Shown: positions 38,195 to 47,828, counted from the stretch's first letter. The stretch is 64,000 nt of DNA from Bin80 sp965207565 (GCA_965207565.1 CBDBMQ010000033.1:62001-126000); one strand, 5' to 3'. Numbers and translations are program-made. The notes: a model not told the origin generated them from the letters alone.

Positions 38195-40678
38195 TCACAG
38201 TTCCAGTCTGTAATTGACGAAGGGAATAATGGGAAAGGCAGTAATTTTCTTAAAAACTAAGTACTGCTCTTCCCGATGTTTAGGCAAAGCTTCGGCCGCG
38301 TCAATTGCAAAGGTATTCTTTCGATTATACGCATTATATGCTCCAAAGGAAAGGCGACGTTCCGCCCATTTTAGTTCACGGGTAAAATGAATGGCAACAT
38401 CTAGCCGATGATGTGCAGGCATTCGAAATGAATTTCTATTGCCATAAATACGAAGGGGCGTAATTGGAAGATGATCTGAATTTGAGGAATACTCGGGTAT
38501 CGGAAGATGAGTTACACCGTAACTCTGTCCAAGCGGTAGCCAAGCCGCCTGTCCCGTGCCATATACCCAGGCGAAGGCAGTATTAGTGGATTCTTTCCAT
38601 TGCCAGTTGATTGTAAGAGACACATCATGCAAGCGATCATATCGGTATGGGAATTCCTTTCCATTGTTTAGTTGGGCAAACTTGCGGTTTGTCTTCGTTA
38701 AGCTATATCCAACCCATCCAGTTATGCGGCCCCGTTTTTTCTGAACAAACAGCTCAGCACCGAATGATGTCCCGTTGCCAGATTCAATTCTATTTTCCCA
38801 GTTGTCAGTTGGACTGTAGTTATAGTGATGAGTACCGTCTTTGTATTCAATCACATTATTCGTTTTCTTGTAGAATCCCTCAATCGAAATATCATAATTC
38901 CTTTCAGGGAATATCCTAGTGAATCCCAGTGCCAACTGAATAGCTTCTTGTGGGCGCACCATATCAGTTGCAGGCACCCATAAATCAAGCGGCAAAGATA
39001 CACCGCTTGTTGCGGTCAATACATGCACATACTGTTTCATAGATGCGAACGATATCTTCATTGCCGACTTAGAATCAAGTCCCAACCGGATTCCTACCCG
39101 AGGCTGTATTGAATGATAACCTCGCTCTTGAACAAAAAAACTTGATGCATGAATGCCTGTGTTGACCCAAAGCCAGGAGGACAGCCGGATCTCATCTTCC
39201 GCGTATGCGTGAAATTCAACCCCATTAGTTAGATAATCGGGTGTATAGAGTGTATCAAAAGGAACCACTTCAGACCCATGCCACCGCTCTGAAAAAGCTC
39301 CAGTATGGTACGAATGTAGTGTACTACCGAGGCCAAAACGTACATAGTGGGATGGAACCGGAACATATTCAAAATCCACTCGCCCGATACCATCCGTAAT
39401 ACCGGACAAAAAGCTGACGTGCTGGAATCCGTTCTCATTTCCTTCTTCGGCTTGATTACGAGAGCGATAAAGAGTAAAGCCGAGTAGAGTATTGACAAAG
39501 AGTTTGGAGCCTAAGACACGATTCCAGCGACTCGTGATCGTAAGATTTCTCCAGCCGATTTCGTCTCGGACAAAAATGTTTGCTATATCCCCACCATACA
39601 CATCACGTTCATACGCTCGGTCACGGCTGGTATATACACTCAGATATATCCGATCTCGATCCGACACAAAGTAGTTGGCCTTAACGCTCACGTCATAGAA
39701 ATAATAGCCACTCCTATTGTCACTTCCGCTAAATGCTTGAAAAGGGAAGGCCAAAATATCAATATATGTCCGTCTTGCGGCGACAAGAAACGAAGATTTA
39801 TTTTTAATTATCGGTCCCTCAACTGTAAAACTTGACGCGACGAGGCCTATCGATGCCGTTCCCTTATATCGGTTGAGGTCACCCTCTTTCATAGTTAGTT
39901 CTAATATTGATGACAGCCGACCTCCATATCTTGCTGGAAAGCCACCTTTAATCAAAGAGACATCCTTGATCGCATCATCGTTAAAAACGCTCAGGAATCC
40001 GAATAAATGGTTCGGATTATATACAGGAATACCATCAAGCAAAATGAGGTTTTGATCTGGGCTACCTCCTCGAACATAAAGACCGGAAGTTCCCTCAATA
40101 CCAGACTGTACCCCTGGCAGTAGCTGTAAAGTTTTGAGTATATCAATCTCCCCGGCCAAGGCTGGAAGATCTTGGATTTGTGCAACGGACAATGAAATTT
40201 CACTCATCTGAAGTGATTCCAGCCCTGTTCCACTAGGTGCAACTACTTCTACCTCTTCAAGACCGACCACTGTTGGTTCCAAGAGAATGTTCAATCGGAT
40301 ATCTTCCTCTAACCCTGTGTGCACGAATTTAGGAGTGTATCCGACATGGGAAATCACTAATGAGAGTGAATCTGCCTTCAGCGTGAGACTGAAAAAACCA
40401 TATCGATTTGTGGTGGTGCCTGTTTCATAATCCGGGGCATACACGGTCGCACCAATGAGATTCTCTCCACTTTCCGAATCTCTGACAAAACCACTCACTG
40501 TATGTTTCTGAGAAAAATTGGGGAGCACATGATTTGATGGATGATATTCAGAGTGCTTGTAGGTTATGTCATCCAAGCGCGAATCCCATCCTACAGGACT
40601 ACAAGCAGTTATACTTGACCAGAGTATTTGACAACAAAGCAGTAGTGAGGCGAGCATACTGAAAATCAGTGAAGTCAT
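38195..40678 (-). CDS. TonB-dependent receptor of cassette 2
   Basis: 827 residues from the ATG at 40678; an upstream TTG would add 15 residues but lies inside the conserved upstream element. Signal segment MTSLIFSMLASLLLCC, then a carboxypeptidase-regulatory-like domain (VSGFVRDSESGENLIGATVYAP to VISHVGYTP). The plug has LQLLPGVQSGIEGTSGLYVRGGSPDQNLILLDGIPVYNPNHLFGFLSVFN and GGFPARYGGRLSSILELTMKEG; the barrel ends VNYRLEL. Intact and paralogous to the IS-split receptor of cassette 1. The ligand is unknown. Receptors of this type paired with DUF4249 may import peptides, glycans or chelates. Confidence 0.9.
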   Translation of the reverse strand: MTSLIFSMLASLLLCCQILWSSITACSPVGWDSRLDDITYKHSEYHPSNHVLPNFSQKHTVSGFVRDSESGENLIGATVYAPDYETGTTTNRYGFFSLTLKADSLSLVISHVGYTPKFVHTGLEEDIRLNILLEPTVVGLEEVEVVAPSGTGLESLQMSEISLSVAQIQDLPALAGEIDILKTLQLLPGVQSGIEGTSGLYVRGGSPDQNLILLDGIPVYNPNHLFGFLSVFNDDAIKDVSLIKGGFPARYGGRLSSILELTMKEGDLNRYKGTASIGLVASSFTVEGPIIKNKSSFLVAARRTYIDILAFPFQAFSGSDNRSGYYFYDVSVKANYFVSDRDRIYLSVYTSRDRAYERDVYGGDIANIFVRDEIGWRNLTITSRWNRVLGSKLFVNTLLGFTLYRSRNQAEEGNENGFQHVSFLSGITDGIGRVDFEYVPVPSHYVRFGLGSTLHSYHTGAFSERWHGSEVVPFDTLYTPDYLTNGVEFHAYAEDEIRLSSWLWVNTGIHASSFFVQERGYHSIQPRVGIRLGLDSKSAMKISFASMKQYVHVLTATSGVSLPLDLWVPATDMVRPQEAIQLALGFTRIFPERNYDISIEGFYKKTNNVIEYKDGTHHYNYSPTDNWENRIESGNGTSFGAELFVQKKRGRITGWVGYSLTKTNRKFAQLNNGKEFPYRYDRLHDVSLTINWQWKESTNTAFAWVYGTGQAAWLPLGQSYGVTHLPIPEYSSNSDHLPITPLRIYGNRNSFRMPAHHRLDVAIHFTRELKWAERRLSFGAYNAYNRKNTFAIDAAEALPKHREEQYLVFKKITAFPIIPFVNYRLEL

Positions 40679-40708
40679 TAAAAATGAGCTTATGAAAAAA
40701 GTTAACAG

Positions 40709-40806
40709 GAGAACCTCTTGCAAAACCCTCTCATTTGGAGGAAAATATTGCTCTGAGAGTGTCTACGGGCATATAATGTGGATTGTAGAAGAGTTTTGCA
40801 AGAACC
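40709..40806 (-). promoter_or_regulatory. conserved upstream element of receptor/DUF4249 cassette 2
   Basis: Minus-strand counterpart of 31391-31490. GTTTTGCAAGA (40793-40803, plus strand) and TCTTGCAAAAC (40716-40726) are also an 11-bp perfect inverted repeat. The distance between the two core motifs is 77 nt, as in cassette 1, and the end lies about 30 bp before the receptor start codon. Confidence 0.65.
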
Positions 40807-40945
40807 TCTGTTGACTATCATTTTTGCAGAGCCCCTCACAGTAAAAAGGTATAATTCAGAGACTCTTACAAGACCCATTGAAAAGGTTACAACAGCCTCT
40901 AAAAAGGGGGGGATTACTGAAGTGGCTTTGCAAGGGCCTCTTCAT
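40711..40945 (-). repeat. cluster of degenerate GAGGxxCTTGCAAAA motifs
   Basis: On the minus strand similar motifs occur at about 40943-40925 (GAGGCCCTTGCAAAGCC), 40880-40861 (GGGTCTTGTAAGAGTC), 40838-40820 (GAGGGGCTCTGCAAAAATG), 40808-40791 (GAGGTTCTTGCAAAACTC) and, variant, 40734-40711. Spacing is irregular. They could be binding sites for one regulator or overlapping ends of small decayed transposable elements. Confidence 0.55.
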
Positions 40946-40948
40946 AAA

Positions 40949-42034
40949 CTAATATATCCTATATGCAGAAGGCAAACTGAAAACATTAGTCAGTGAAGCG
41001 GTGTGTTCACTTCGAGTACCGGTTCCATTACACCGATCGATACTGACTCGTGTAGATAACTCACCATAGGATGTGTTGGAACGTGTTCTTACTGAGGAAC
41101 AACGCCACCAACTCCTTCGCTTGAATGTCGTCACTGTAGCCTTGGATATAGCTACTTGTCGAGTGGGTAAATCACCATATCTCACACGGTGAAGTTCAGA
41201 GGAACCATCAACAGTCTGATATTTGTAGAAAACTGTGTAGGCTTCTCCTCTTGAGCCTCCAGTCCAAGATCTGTAAGAGGAATTCCACATTACAACAGCC
41301 CCAGGAACATTGGGGGAATAACCTACGGCGCCAGAATTTCTTATTCCTGGATAAGTGAAGTCCCAAACACAAATATCGGTATTCTCAGATTTTCCGATAT
41401 ATGCACCTGGAGCAAAATCAAGATTGTCAGGAATACCGCAGGAAGCTTGAACACCTTTAAGCCCAGAAGCAGATTTGCGGGGAATTAATGCATCGGTTAC
41501 ACGTGACACACCTCTGGCTTGGATGAATGTTGTCAAATAAACTGCAATCTCCTCCACTGGATCAAATTCAGTGAGTTCAACATCATGGGTTAAATTGCCG
41601 TCAATGTGTCGTTTTGAGTAGGAGTTTCCGTGAAGGCTATAAAGTGTGTCTCCGATGATAATTTTTCCTTCATGGTTCACAAGAGAGAGTTCCGAAAGGG
41701 GTATAGTGTGTCCAAATCTCAGATACTCTTGAAGAGCCTCGTGTATGAGGATAGGGGTGCCGATCAATCTTGCCTCCTCCGCTACCAATTCCGCAGCAAT
41801 ATAGAAATCATCAAGCGTTGAGAATCGCTTGATTAGGCTATGCTCCGATATAAATTCAATGAGTGGCTCGCCTTTAATTGAACTTTTCTCTTCTACGAGT
41901 TCCAAGGCTGCCATTTTTGTAGTATCTAGTTCCACATACTCATATTCAAGTGATTCCTCAATGAAATAGTCAGAACTACTATCACAGCCAACAAATATTG
42001 ACACAAGGAAAAGGCAAAACACAAAAGGGCGCAT
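40949..42034 (-). CDS. lipoprotein of unknown function
   Basis: 361 residues from the ATG at 42034, chosen because a lipoprotein signal begins there (MRPFVFCLFLVSIFVGC, lipobox FVGC). No domain recognised. The C-terminal part is rich in Ser, Arg, Trp and Cys (CGIPDNLDFAPGAYIGKSENTDICVWDFTYPG, and RRSWWRCSSVRTRSN). Six or so Cys residues could form disulfides. It follows the receptor cassette in the same direction but with a 270-bp gap, so it likely has its own promoter. Expected at the outer membrane. Confidence 0.65.
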   Translation of the reverse strand: MRPFVFCLFLVSIFVGCDSSSDYFIEESLEYEYVELDTTKMAALELVEEKSSIKGEPLIEFISEHSLIKRFSTLDDFYIAAELVAEEARLIGTPILIHEALQEYLRFGHTIPLSELSLVNHEGKIIIGDTLYSLHGNSYSKRHIDGNLTHDVELTEFDPVEEIAVYLTTFIQARGVSRVTDALIPRKSASGLKGVQASCGIPDNLDFAPGAYIGKSENTDICVWDFTYPGIRNSGAVGYSPNVPGAVVMWNSSYRSWTGGSRGEAYTVFYKYQTVDGSSELHRVRYGDLPTRQVAISKATVTTFKRRSWWRCSSVRTRSNTSYGELSTRVSIDRCNGTGTRSEHTASLTNVFSLPSAYRIY

Positions 42035-42198
42035 AACTATACGAGAGGGGTTCTCTCTGGGGATCCAATTCAGTGGGGATAACGGTAAGTTTCGGATGTA
42101 GCACAAGAATCTCGTCATGGTGGTAGGGTAGATTGTGTGAGTGGAAAAACATGCATGGAATGTATGAGAAACGGAAAACACTACTGTGGTAGGTTACG

Positions 42199-42262
42199 GA
42201 AACCCTCATATTGGGCAACTTATGGCAGTATAAGGGTAAAATCCTTATCAGGCAAGAAAAAC
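42199..42262 (+). repeat. purL upstream region, shared with 31318-31385
   Basis: Holds CATATTGGGCAACTT (42207-42221) and the following CAGTA, GGTAAAA and AGGCA blocks. The matching copy lies in front of the cassette 1 receptor. It directly precedes the purL start and may be its promoter or leader. Confidence 0.6.
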
Positions 42263-42266
42263 ATTG

Positions 42267-44546
42267 ATGGATAAGGAAATACTTGTTGACGAAAACCTGG
42301 TGGCAGAGCATGGACTCACGAAGCAGGAGTACGAGTGGATTTTGGAGCGGCTGGGAAGAGTTCCGACCATCACGGAACTCGGGGTCTATTCTGTCATGTG
42401 GAGCGAACATTGCTCCTACAAAAACTCCATTGCCGTACTGAAGACCCTTCCGCGTGAAGGGGAGGCACTTCTAGTGGGTGCAGGAGATGAAAATGCGGGA
42501 CTGGTAGATATTGGGGATGGGTTGGCGGTTGCGTTCAAGATCGAAAGTCATAATCACCCTTCGGCTGTCGAACCGTATCAGGGAGCCGCGACCGGTGTAG
42601 GTGGAATCCATCGGGATATCTTCACCATGGGGGCGCGACCGATCTGTGCATTGAACTCACTGCGGTTTGGTTCACTGGAGCGCAGTAGGGTTCGATACCT
42701 GTTTGATGGAGTGGTACGCGGAATTGGAGATTATGGGAATTCGTTTGGTGTCCCCACGGTGGCCGGGGAAGTGTATTTCGATCCTGCTTATGAAGGAAAC
42801 CCGTTGGTCAATGCCATGAGCGTAGGAATCGTGAAAACAGATGCGACGGCATCCGCCATTGCAGAAGGGGCTGGTAACAAGGTATTTATTGTCGGTTCGG
42901 CAACCGGTCGGGACGGAATCCACGGTGCAACCTTCGCATCGGAAGAAATCTCGGAAGAGAGTGAGAAAAAACGACCAAGTGTTCAGGTTGGCGATCCCTT
43001 CACTGAAAAACTTCTCCTTGAAGCGACATTGGAAGCACTTGCCGCAGAAGTGGTGGTCGGCATTCAGGATATGGGGGCAGCCGGGATTACCTGCTCTTCC
43101 TGTGAAATGAGTGCAAAAGGTGGTGCAGGGATGCGGCTGAATCTGGACCATGTGCCGGTCAGGGAGCCAGACATGACGGCCTACGAAATTATGCTGTCAG
43201 AGAGTCAGGAGCGCATGCTGTTGGTTTGTGTGCCAGGGAAAGAAGAACAGCTCCAAAGTATTTTTGAGAAGTGGGATTTGCATGCGGTCTGTATCGGAGA
43301 AGTGACGGACACCGGGCGTGTACAGGTGCATTATAAGGGAGAGCAGGTCGCCGATGTGGAGGCAGACCATCTCGTCCTGGGGGGAGGAGCTCCCATTTAT
43401 CATCGGGAGAGCAGCCGCCCAAAATATCTGGATACGACCTCTATTCTTCTAGACTTGGCGGATGTGCAGGTGCACGAGGTTGAATCTGTGTTGATACGTC
43501 TCCTTGGAGCCCCAAATATTGCATCCAAGCAGTGGGTCTTTGAGCAGTATGATACAATGGTGCGGACAGGGACGGTCGGTGGCCCGGGTGCCAGCGATGC
43601 AGCGGTGGTACGGATTAAGGGCTCAAAAAAAGGATTGGCGGTCAAAACCGACTGCAATGGACGGTATATTTATCTAAACCCACGAAAAGGAGGCCAGATT
43701 GCCGTCGCCGAAGCTGCACGGAATGTCGTATGTGCAGGAGGACGACCCCTGGCAATCACAAACTGCCTCAACTTTGGCAATCCATATAAGCCAGAGGTTT
43801 ACTGGACGTTCAAGGAAGCCGTCGGGGGCATGAGCGATGCCTGTAAAACGCTCAATACTCCGGTGACTGGAGGAAATGTTTCGTTCTACAATGAGAATCC
43901 AGAGGGCGCGGTTTTCCCAACCCCGACCATTGGGATGTTAGGCTTGGTAGAGGATGTGGAAACCCACGCAACACAGTCGGGATTTTGTCACGCAGGGGAT
44001 CTCATCTATCTCCTGAGTCCCAAAGCATGGAATTTTCGTGCGCAATATCAGGAAATCGGGGGCACGGAATACCTGAGCAGTATTCATGGGCAAATTTGCG
44101 GAGATGCTCCGCACATGGACTTGGCCGAGGAGCATGCAGTGCAGGCAGCCGCGCTGGCACTGATCCAGGAAGGAGTCATTGCAAGTGCCCACGATGTTGC
44201 GGATGGGGGATTACTGGTAGCACTGGCAGAATGTGTTCTTTTCACGGAGGCAATGGGAGCAGATATACTCCTGTCCCCACAGGGAGACTTCCGCCTGGAT
44301 GCACTACTGTTTAGTGAAGCACAATCCCGGATCATACTCTCAGTAGCTGCGTCAGAGGTCGAGCGGATGCAAACGATCCTGGGAGAGCATTCAGAGGTGC
44401 AAGGGACCCGTTTGGGCACCGTACAATCAAAACCTGATTTCTCGGTCACGGTAGGCGGTCAGCGGGTTGTCCATTGTTCATCGGATGCAATGAAATTGGT
44501 CTATCTGGGAAGCATTGCCGGGTACATGGAGCGCGTGGCGGCATAA
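42267..44546 (+). CDS. purL: phosphoribosylformylglycinamidine synthase subunit PurL
   Basis: 759 residues, the small (two-fold repeated) PurL type. It makes formylglycinamidine ribonucleotide from FGAR, ATP and ammonia in purine synthesis, with PurQ and PurS as partners. Signatures: YSVMWSEHCSYKNS near residue 45, FKIESHNHPSAVEPYQGAATGVGG with the metal/ATP-binding residues, GIQDMGAAGITCSSCEMSAKGG, and the second half FGNPYKPEVYWTFKEAVGGM and VADGGLLVALAEC. Full length and intact. ATG at 42267 preferred over a TTG one codon earlier. No other pur gene is nearby. Confidence 0.97.
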   Translation: MDKEILVDENLVAEHGLTKQEYEWILERLGRVPTITELGVYSVMWSEHCSYKNSIAVLKTLPREGEALLVGAGDENAGLVDIGDGLAVAFKIESHNHPSAVEPYQGAATGVGGIHRDIFTMGARPICALNSLRFGSLERSRVRYLFDGVVRGIGDYGNSFGVPTVAGEVYFDPAYEGNPLVNAMSVGIVKTDATASAIAEGAGNKVFIVGSATGRDGIHGATFASEEISEESEKKRPSVQVGDPFTEKLLLEATLEALAAEVVVGIQDMGAAGITCSSCEMSAKGGAGMRLNLDHVPVREPDMTAYEIMLSESQERMLLVCVPGKEEQLQSIFEKWDLHAVCIGEVTDTGRVQVHYKGEQVADVEADHLVLGGGAPIYHRESSRPKYLDTTSILLDLADVQVHEVESVLIRLLGAPNIASKQWVFEQYDTMVRTGTVGGPGASDAAVVRIKGSKKGLAVKTDCNGRYIYLNPRKGGQIAVAEAARNVVCAGGRPLAITNCLNFGNPYKPEVYWTFKEAVGGMSDACKTLNTPVTGGNVSFYNENPEGAVFPTPTIGMLGLVEDVETHATQSGFCHAGDLIYLLSPKAWNFRAQYQEIGGTEYLSSIHGQICGDAPHMDLAEEHAVQAAALALIQEGVIASAHDVADGGLLVALAECVLFTEAMGADILLSPQGDFRLDALLFSEAQSRIILSVAASEVERMQTILGEHSEVQGTRLGTVQSKPDFSVTVGGQRVVHCSSDAMKLVYLGSIAGYMERVAA

Positions 44547-44614
44547 CTCAACTTGCAGAGCGGTTTTGCGTACAACAGAGAAATCCTATCAACCATCAAA
44601 CTTAACATAGATCT

Positions 44615-44947
44615 ATGGCTGCTATTGAGCTGACTGATGCCAATTTTCAGACAGAAGTTTTGGAGTCTGACGTTCCCGTACTGGTTGACTTTTGGGCTGC
44701 ATGGTGCGGACCATGCCGCGCAATCGCTCCGATCGTAGCAGAATTGGCTACAGACTATGCCGGCAGAGCGAAAGTGGGGAAAGTAGATGTGGACACAAAC
44801 CCGAAGACGGCAATGAACTACAATGTGCGCTCCATCCCCACGCTGCTCTTTTTTGTCGGAGGAGAAGTGCGAGATCAGATGATCGGCTCAGCGAGCAAGC
44901 GGGAGTTCCAGAAGAAGCTGGATGCACTGGTTGGACAGCCTGCATAA
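44615..44947 (+). CDS. trxA: thioredoxin
   Basis: 110 residues, classical thioredoxin: VLVDFWAAWCGPCRAIAPIVAELA with the WCGPC active site at about residues 31-35, buried Asp, and the cis-Pro in SIPTLLFF. Cytoplasmic thiol-disulfide reductant. It is 125 bp upstream of thioredoxin reductase in the same direction, so the pair forms a complete thioredoxin system. Confidence 0.97.
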   Translation: MAAIELTDANFQTEVLESDVPVLVDFWAAWCGPCRAIAPIVAELATDYAGRAKVGKVDVDTNPKTAMNYNVRSIPTLLFFVGGEVRDQMIGSASKREFQKKLDALVGQPA

Positions 44948-45072
44948 TCGCACCGGCTTGGCAAAAGACGGATCATTGAAGCAGAGCAGCTTTCCAGGTT
45001 TGCGGACAAACCGGGCTCACTACGTTCGTTGGCCAAAGCGATCCCCTAAACCTCGGCGTTAAACTTGGAAAT

Positions 45073-46053
45073 ATGTCGTCTACATTGATCTCCCCGGAGA
45101 TTTCGTTTGAAGGAGCAGAGCACCAGCGGGTCGTGATTATCGGTTCCGGTCCGGCAGGCTATACGGCTGCACTATATGCGGCCCGGGCAAATCTTGCCCC
45201 AATCGTCTATGAAGGACTTGAACCCGGCGGACAGCTTACGACAACGACGGACGTTGAAAATTATCCTGGCTATGTGGATGGAGTCCTCGGGCCTGCCATG
45301 ATGGAAGACTTCAAGGCGCAAGCATTGCGTTTTGGAGCACAAGCGCGGTACGGCTCGGTTACTCAGATAGACCTGTCCGAGCGTCCATTTAAAATCGTGA
45401 TAGACGATGAAACAGGCCTTTTGTCAGACACGTTGATCATTGCGACTGGCGCTTCGGCCCGTTACTTGGGACTGGAGAATGAAAAACGCCTGTTGGGACG
45501 TGGCGTATCTGCGTGCGCGACCTGTGACGGGGCGTTTTTCCGTGATGTAGATTTGGCGATTGTGGGAGGCGGTGACACGGCGATGGAAGAAGCGTTATTC
45601 CTGACGCGGTTTGCATCAAAAATCTGGTTGGTGCATCGCCGCGATCAGTTACGCGCGTCGAAAATCATGCAGCAGCGCGTGAAGGATCACCCTAAAATTG
45701 AGATCATCTGGGATACAATCGTCACGGATGTTCTAGGCGCGGATGAGGTCACAGGAGTTCAACTCAAGAATGTGAAGGACCAGACTGAAAAAGAATTGCC
45801 TGTCACCGGATTTTTTGTGGCGATCGGACACACCCCAAATACGGCGCTCTTCAAATCCTGGTTGGACATGGATGATCAGGGATATATCAAAACCCTGCCA
45901 GGGTCAACGCGGACCAATATTTCGGGGGTGTTTGCGTGTGGAGACGCGCAGGATCATGTCTATCGGCAAGCGGTCACGGCAGCGGGGACCGGCTGCATGG
46001 CAGCCATAGATGCCGAGCGCTTTTTGGCGTCAGGATCGGAAAATAGTGCGTAA
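45073..46053 (+). CDS. trxB: thioredoxin-disulfide reductase
   Basis: 326 residues. FAD-binding VVIIGSGPAGYTAALYAARA near residue 20, redox-active CATC in VSACATCDGAFF near residue 148, NADPH-binding VGGGDTAMEEALFLTRFASKIWLVHRR, and the FAD-binding end GVFACGDAQDHVYRQAVTAAGTGCMAAIDAE. Transfers electrons from NADPH to thioredoxin (gene just upstream). Its last 24 bp overlap the end of the convergent proline dehydrogenase gene. Confidence 0.96.
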   Translation: MSSTLISPEISFEGAEHQRVVIIGSGPAGYTAALYAARANLAPIVYEGLEPGGQLTTTTDVENYPGYVDGVLGPAMMEDFKAQALRFGAQARYGSVTQIDLSERPFKIVIDDETGLLSDTLIIATGASARYLGLENEKRLLGRGVSACATCDGAFFRDVDLAIVGGGDTAMEEALFLTRFASKIWLVHRRDQLRASKIMQQRVKDHPKIEIIWDTIVTDVLGADEVTGVQLKNVKDQTEKELPVTGFFVAIGHTPNTALFKSWLDMDDQGYIKTLPGSTRTNISGVFACGDAQDHVYRQAVTAAGTGCMAAIDAERFLASGSENSA

Positions 46054-46887
46054 GAGAAACGTGACGTTTTCGGGGCGCTCCCGGAGCCGGCGCGTATAGT
46101 AGGGGAGCCACATACGTCCATAAGGCACGTAGATCCGCATGTTGTATCCTTTACGCACAATGTCCTCCTGCGTTTTCTGGCGCAGACCATACAACATTTG
46201 AAATTCAAACCGGGACGGATCAATATCTTTCGCCCGGGCATAGGATTTGGTCGCTTCAATCAACGCATCATCGTGGGTGGCGATGGCGGGATAATGTCCG
46301 TGCTGAAGCAATTTCTGCATGCAGGTGATGTACTGGATGCGGATTTCCGGCATGCGCCGGTACGCAATCGTCGCCGGCTCCCGGTAGGCACCCTTACAAA
46401 GGCGGACGCGTGCCCCTAGGTCACACATGTGGTCCACATCCTCTACGGTCCGCTTCAGATATGCCTGCAGTACAATCCCTACATGTGCACGATACTCGGG
46501 AAAGACGGATTCGAAAATGCGAAGCGTTGAGTCAAGGACGGAGCTTCCTTCCATATCCAATCGAACAAACCCATTCACAAGCTTTGCCTCCTTCAGGAGT
46601 GCACGAAGGTTTTCAAGGCAGAAGTCTTCGTCAATGACCTGTCCGATCATGGAGAGCTTGATGGAGATATTGCGCTCTAGGCCAGGCTCAAAAGCAAGTG
46701 CCTGCAGCAATTGTATATAGGCATCCCGGCTTTTCAACGCGAGATCTCTACGGATTAGATGTTCTCCCAGTAGATCCACTGTCGTAAGCAGTCCTTTATT
46801 GCAGAGCTGCTTCACCACAGGGATTGTGTCATCAAGAGTTTCGGCAGCTACAAACCCGCGGGCAAGGGCAAAAGGTAGTCGAATCAT
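46030..46887 (-). CDS. proline dehydrogenase
   Basis: 285 residues, a monofunctional PutA-like PRODH. FAD barrel landmarks: ISIKLSMIGQVID, FVRLDMEGSSVLDSTLRIF, GIVLQAYLKRTVEDVDHM, RVRLCKGAYREPATIAYRR, ATHDDALI, FEFQMLYGLRQ and the substrate-binding YVPYGRMWLPYYTRRLRERPEN. Oxidises proline to pyrroline-5-carboxylate, passing electrons to quinone. No P5C dehydrogenase lies in the window. Complete. Confidence 0.93.
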   Translation of the reverse strand: MIRLPFALARGFVAAETLDDTIPVVKQLCNKGLLTTVDLLGEHLIRRDLALKSRDAYIQLLQALAFEPGLERNISIKLSMIGQVIDEDFCLENLRALLKEAKLVNGFVRLDMEGSSVLDSTLRIFESVFPEYRAHVGIVLQAYLKRTVEDVDHMCDLGARVRLCKGAYREPATIAYRRMPEIRIQYITCMQKLLQHGHYPAIATHDDALIEATKSYARAKDIDPSRFEFQMLYGLRQKTQEDIVRKGYNMRIYVPYGRMWLPYYTRRLRERPENVTFLLRTIFRS

Positions 46888-47041
46888 CGAAGATCTACCT
46901 GATGGAACATGAAATCTTTGTTAAAGCGAAACCTTTCAGAAAAACTGTCCGTAATGGAAAATGTCTTCCGGTGAGTGGAGGCAAGGCATCGTACACAATC
47001 CCAGGTGTTTTCGATGCCATTTTTTTATTCACTCCCTGTGG

Positions 47042-47785
47042 TCATGACTTTACAGATGCCCAGTCACTGGGGGAATTTATTCTTTCCGGGAGGCTTTCCA
47101 GATCCGTCATGACCAGATCTGCTCCATGTTCCTGCAAAAGGAGTGTATGCGCCTCTGAGTCCAGGTAAGGAGGGACAAAGCCAATCGCCAACATACCTGC
47201 TGCACCTGCCGCAGACATATCATCAACCGAATCCCCGATGTAGACGGTTAGGTCGGCCTGGATCCGTAAGCCGGCTCCTTGAAGAATCGCCATTGCATAC
47301 AGGAGCGGATAGGGGTCGGGTTTTCCGCGATTGTCCTGATTTTCGCGGGGAACCAAAAGGGAAAAAGATTCCCGCCATCCGAACCGATCCAAGGCCCAGC
47401 GTGCCTCATCCCGGGGTCGACCCGTAACAATTCCGAGTACATGACCGTCTTGCTTCAACTGCTGCAGCGTATGGGTTTGGATCAGGGGTCGTTCCTCGGT
47501 AATGAATCCATCCCAGTCCTCTCCCCGGTAGCGGCGTTGAAACTCATCCACGACACGTATATACGGCACTTCCATTCCATAGTCCCCAATAATCGTGTGC
47601 GTGAGCGTCCAGTCGTCATTGAAGCCTCCACGGTCCTTGTAGCGCTGGATTGTTTTTGACCTGATCTCTCGCCCGGTGAAGTGGTAGACGGTTTCTTCAA
47701 TGACACGCAGATAGGAGCCAGACACGTCGACTAGCACACCATCCATATCAAACAGAACGACAGGAATTAGCGGAGAGGCCGGCAT
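47042..47785 (-). CDS. HAD-superfamily phosphatase
   Basis: 247 residues. HAD motif I VLFDMDGVLVDVSGSY, motif II LGIVTGRPRDEAR, motif III Lys in NRGKPDPYPLL, and motif IV YIGDSVDDMSAAGAAGMLAIG, all intact, with a helical C1-type cap (ETVYHFTGREIRSKTIQRYKDRGGFNDDW). It resembles the TIGR01548-type HAD group. Substrate unknown. It lies 43 bp downstream of rho in the same direction and may be cotranscribed. Confidence 0.85.
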   Translation of the reverse strand: MPASPLIPVVLFDMDGVLVDVSGSYLRVIEETVYHFTGREIRSKTIQRYKDRGGFNDDWTLTHTIIGDYGMEVPYIRVVDEFQRRYRGEDWDGFITEERPLIQTHTLQQLKQDGHVLGIVTGRPRDEARWALDRFGWRESFSLLVPRENQDNRGKPDPYPLLYAMAILQGAGLRIQADLTVYIGDSVDDMSAAGAAGMLAIGFVPPYLDSEAHTLLLQEHGADLVMTDLESLPERINSPSDWASVKS

Positions 47786-47828
47786 CCAACAGAGATGCTC
47801 TATCTAAGAGATAGTAAACGCATCCATC

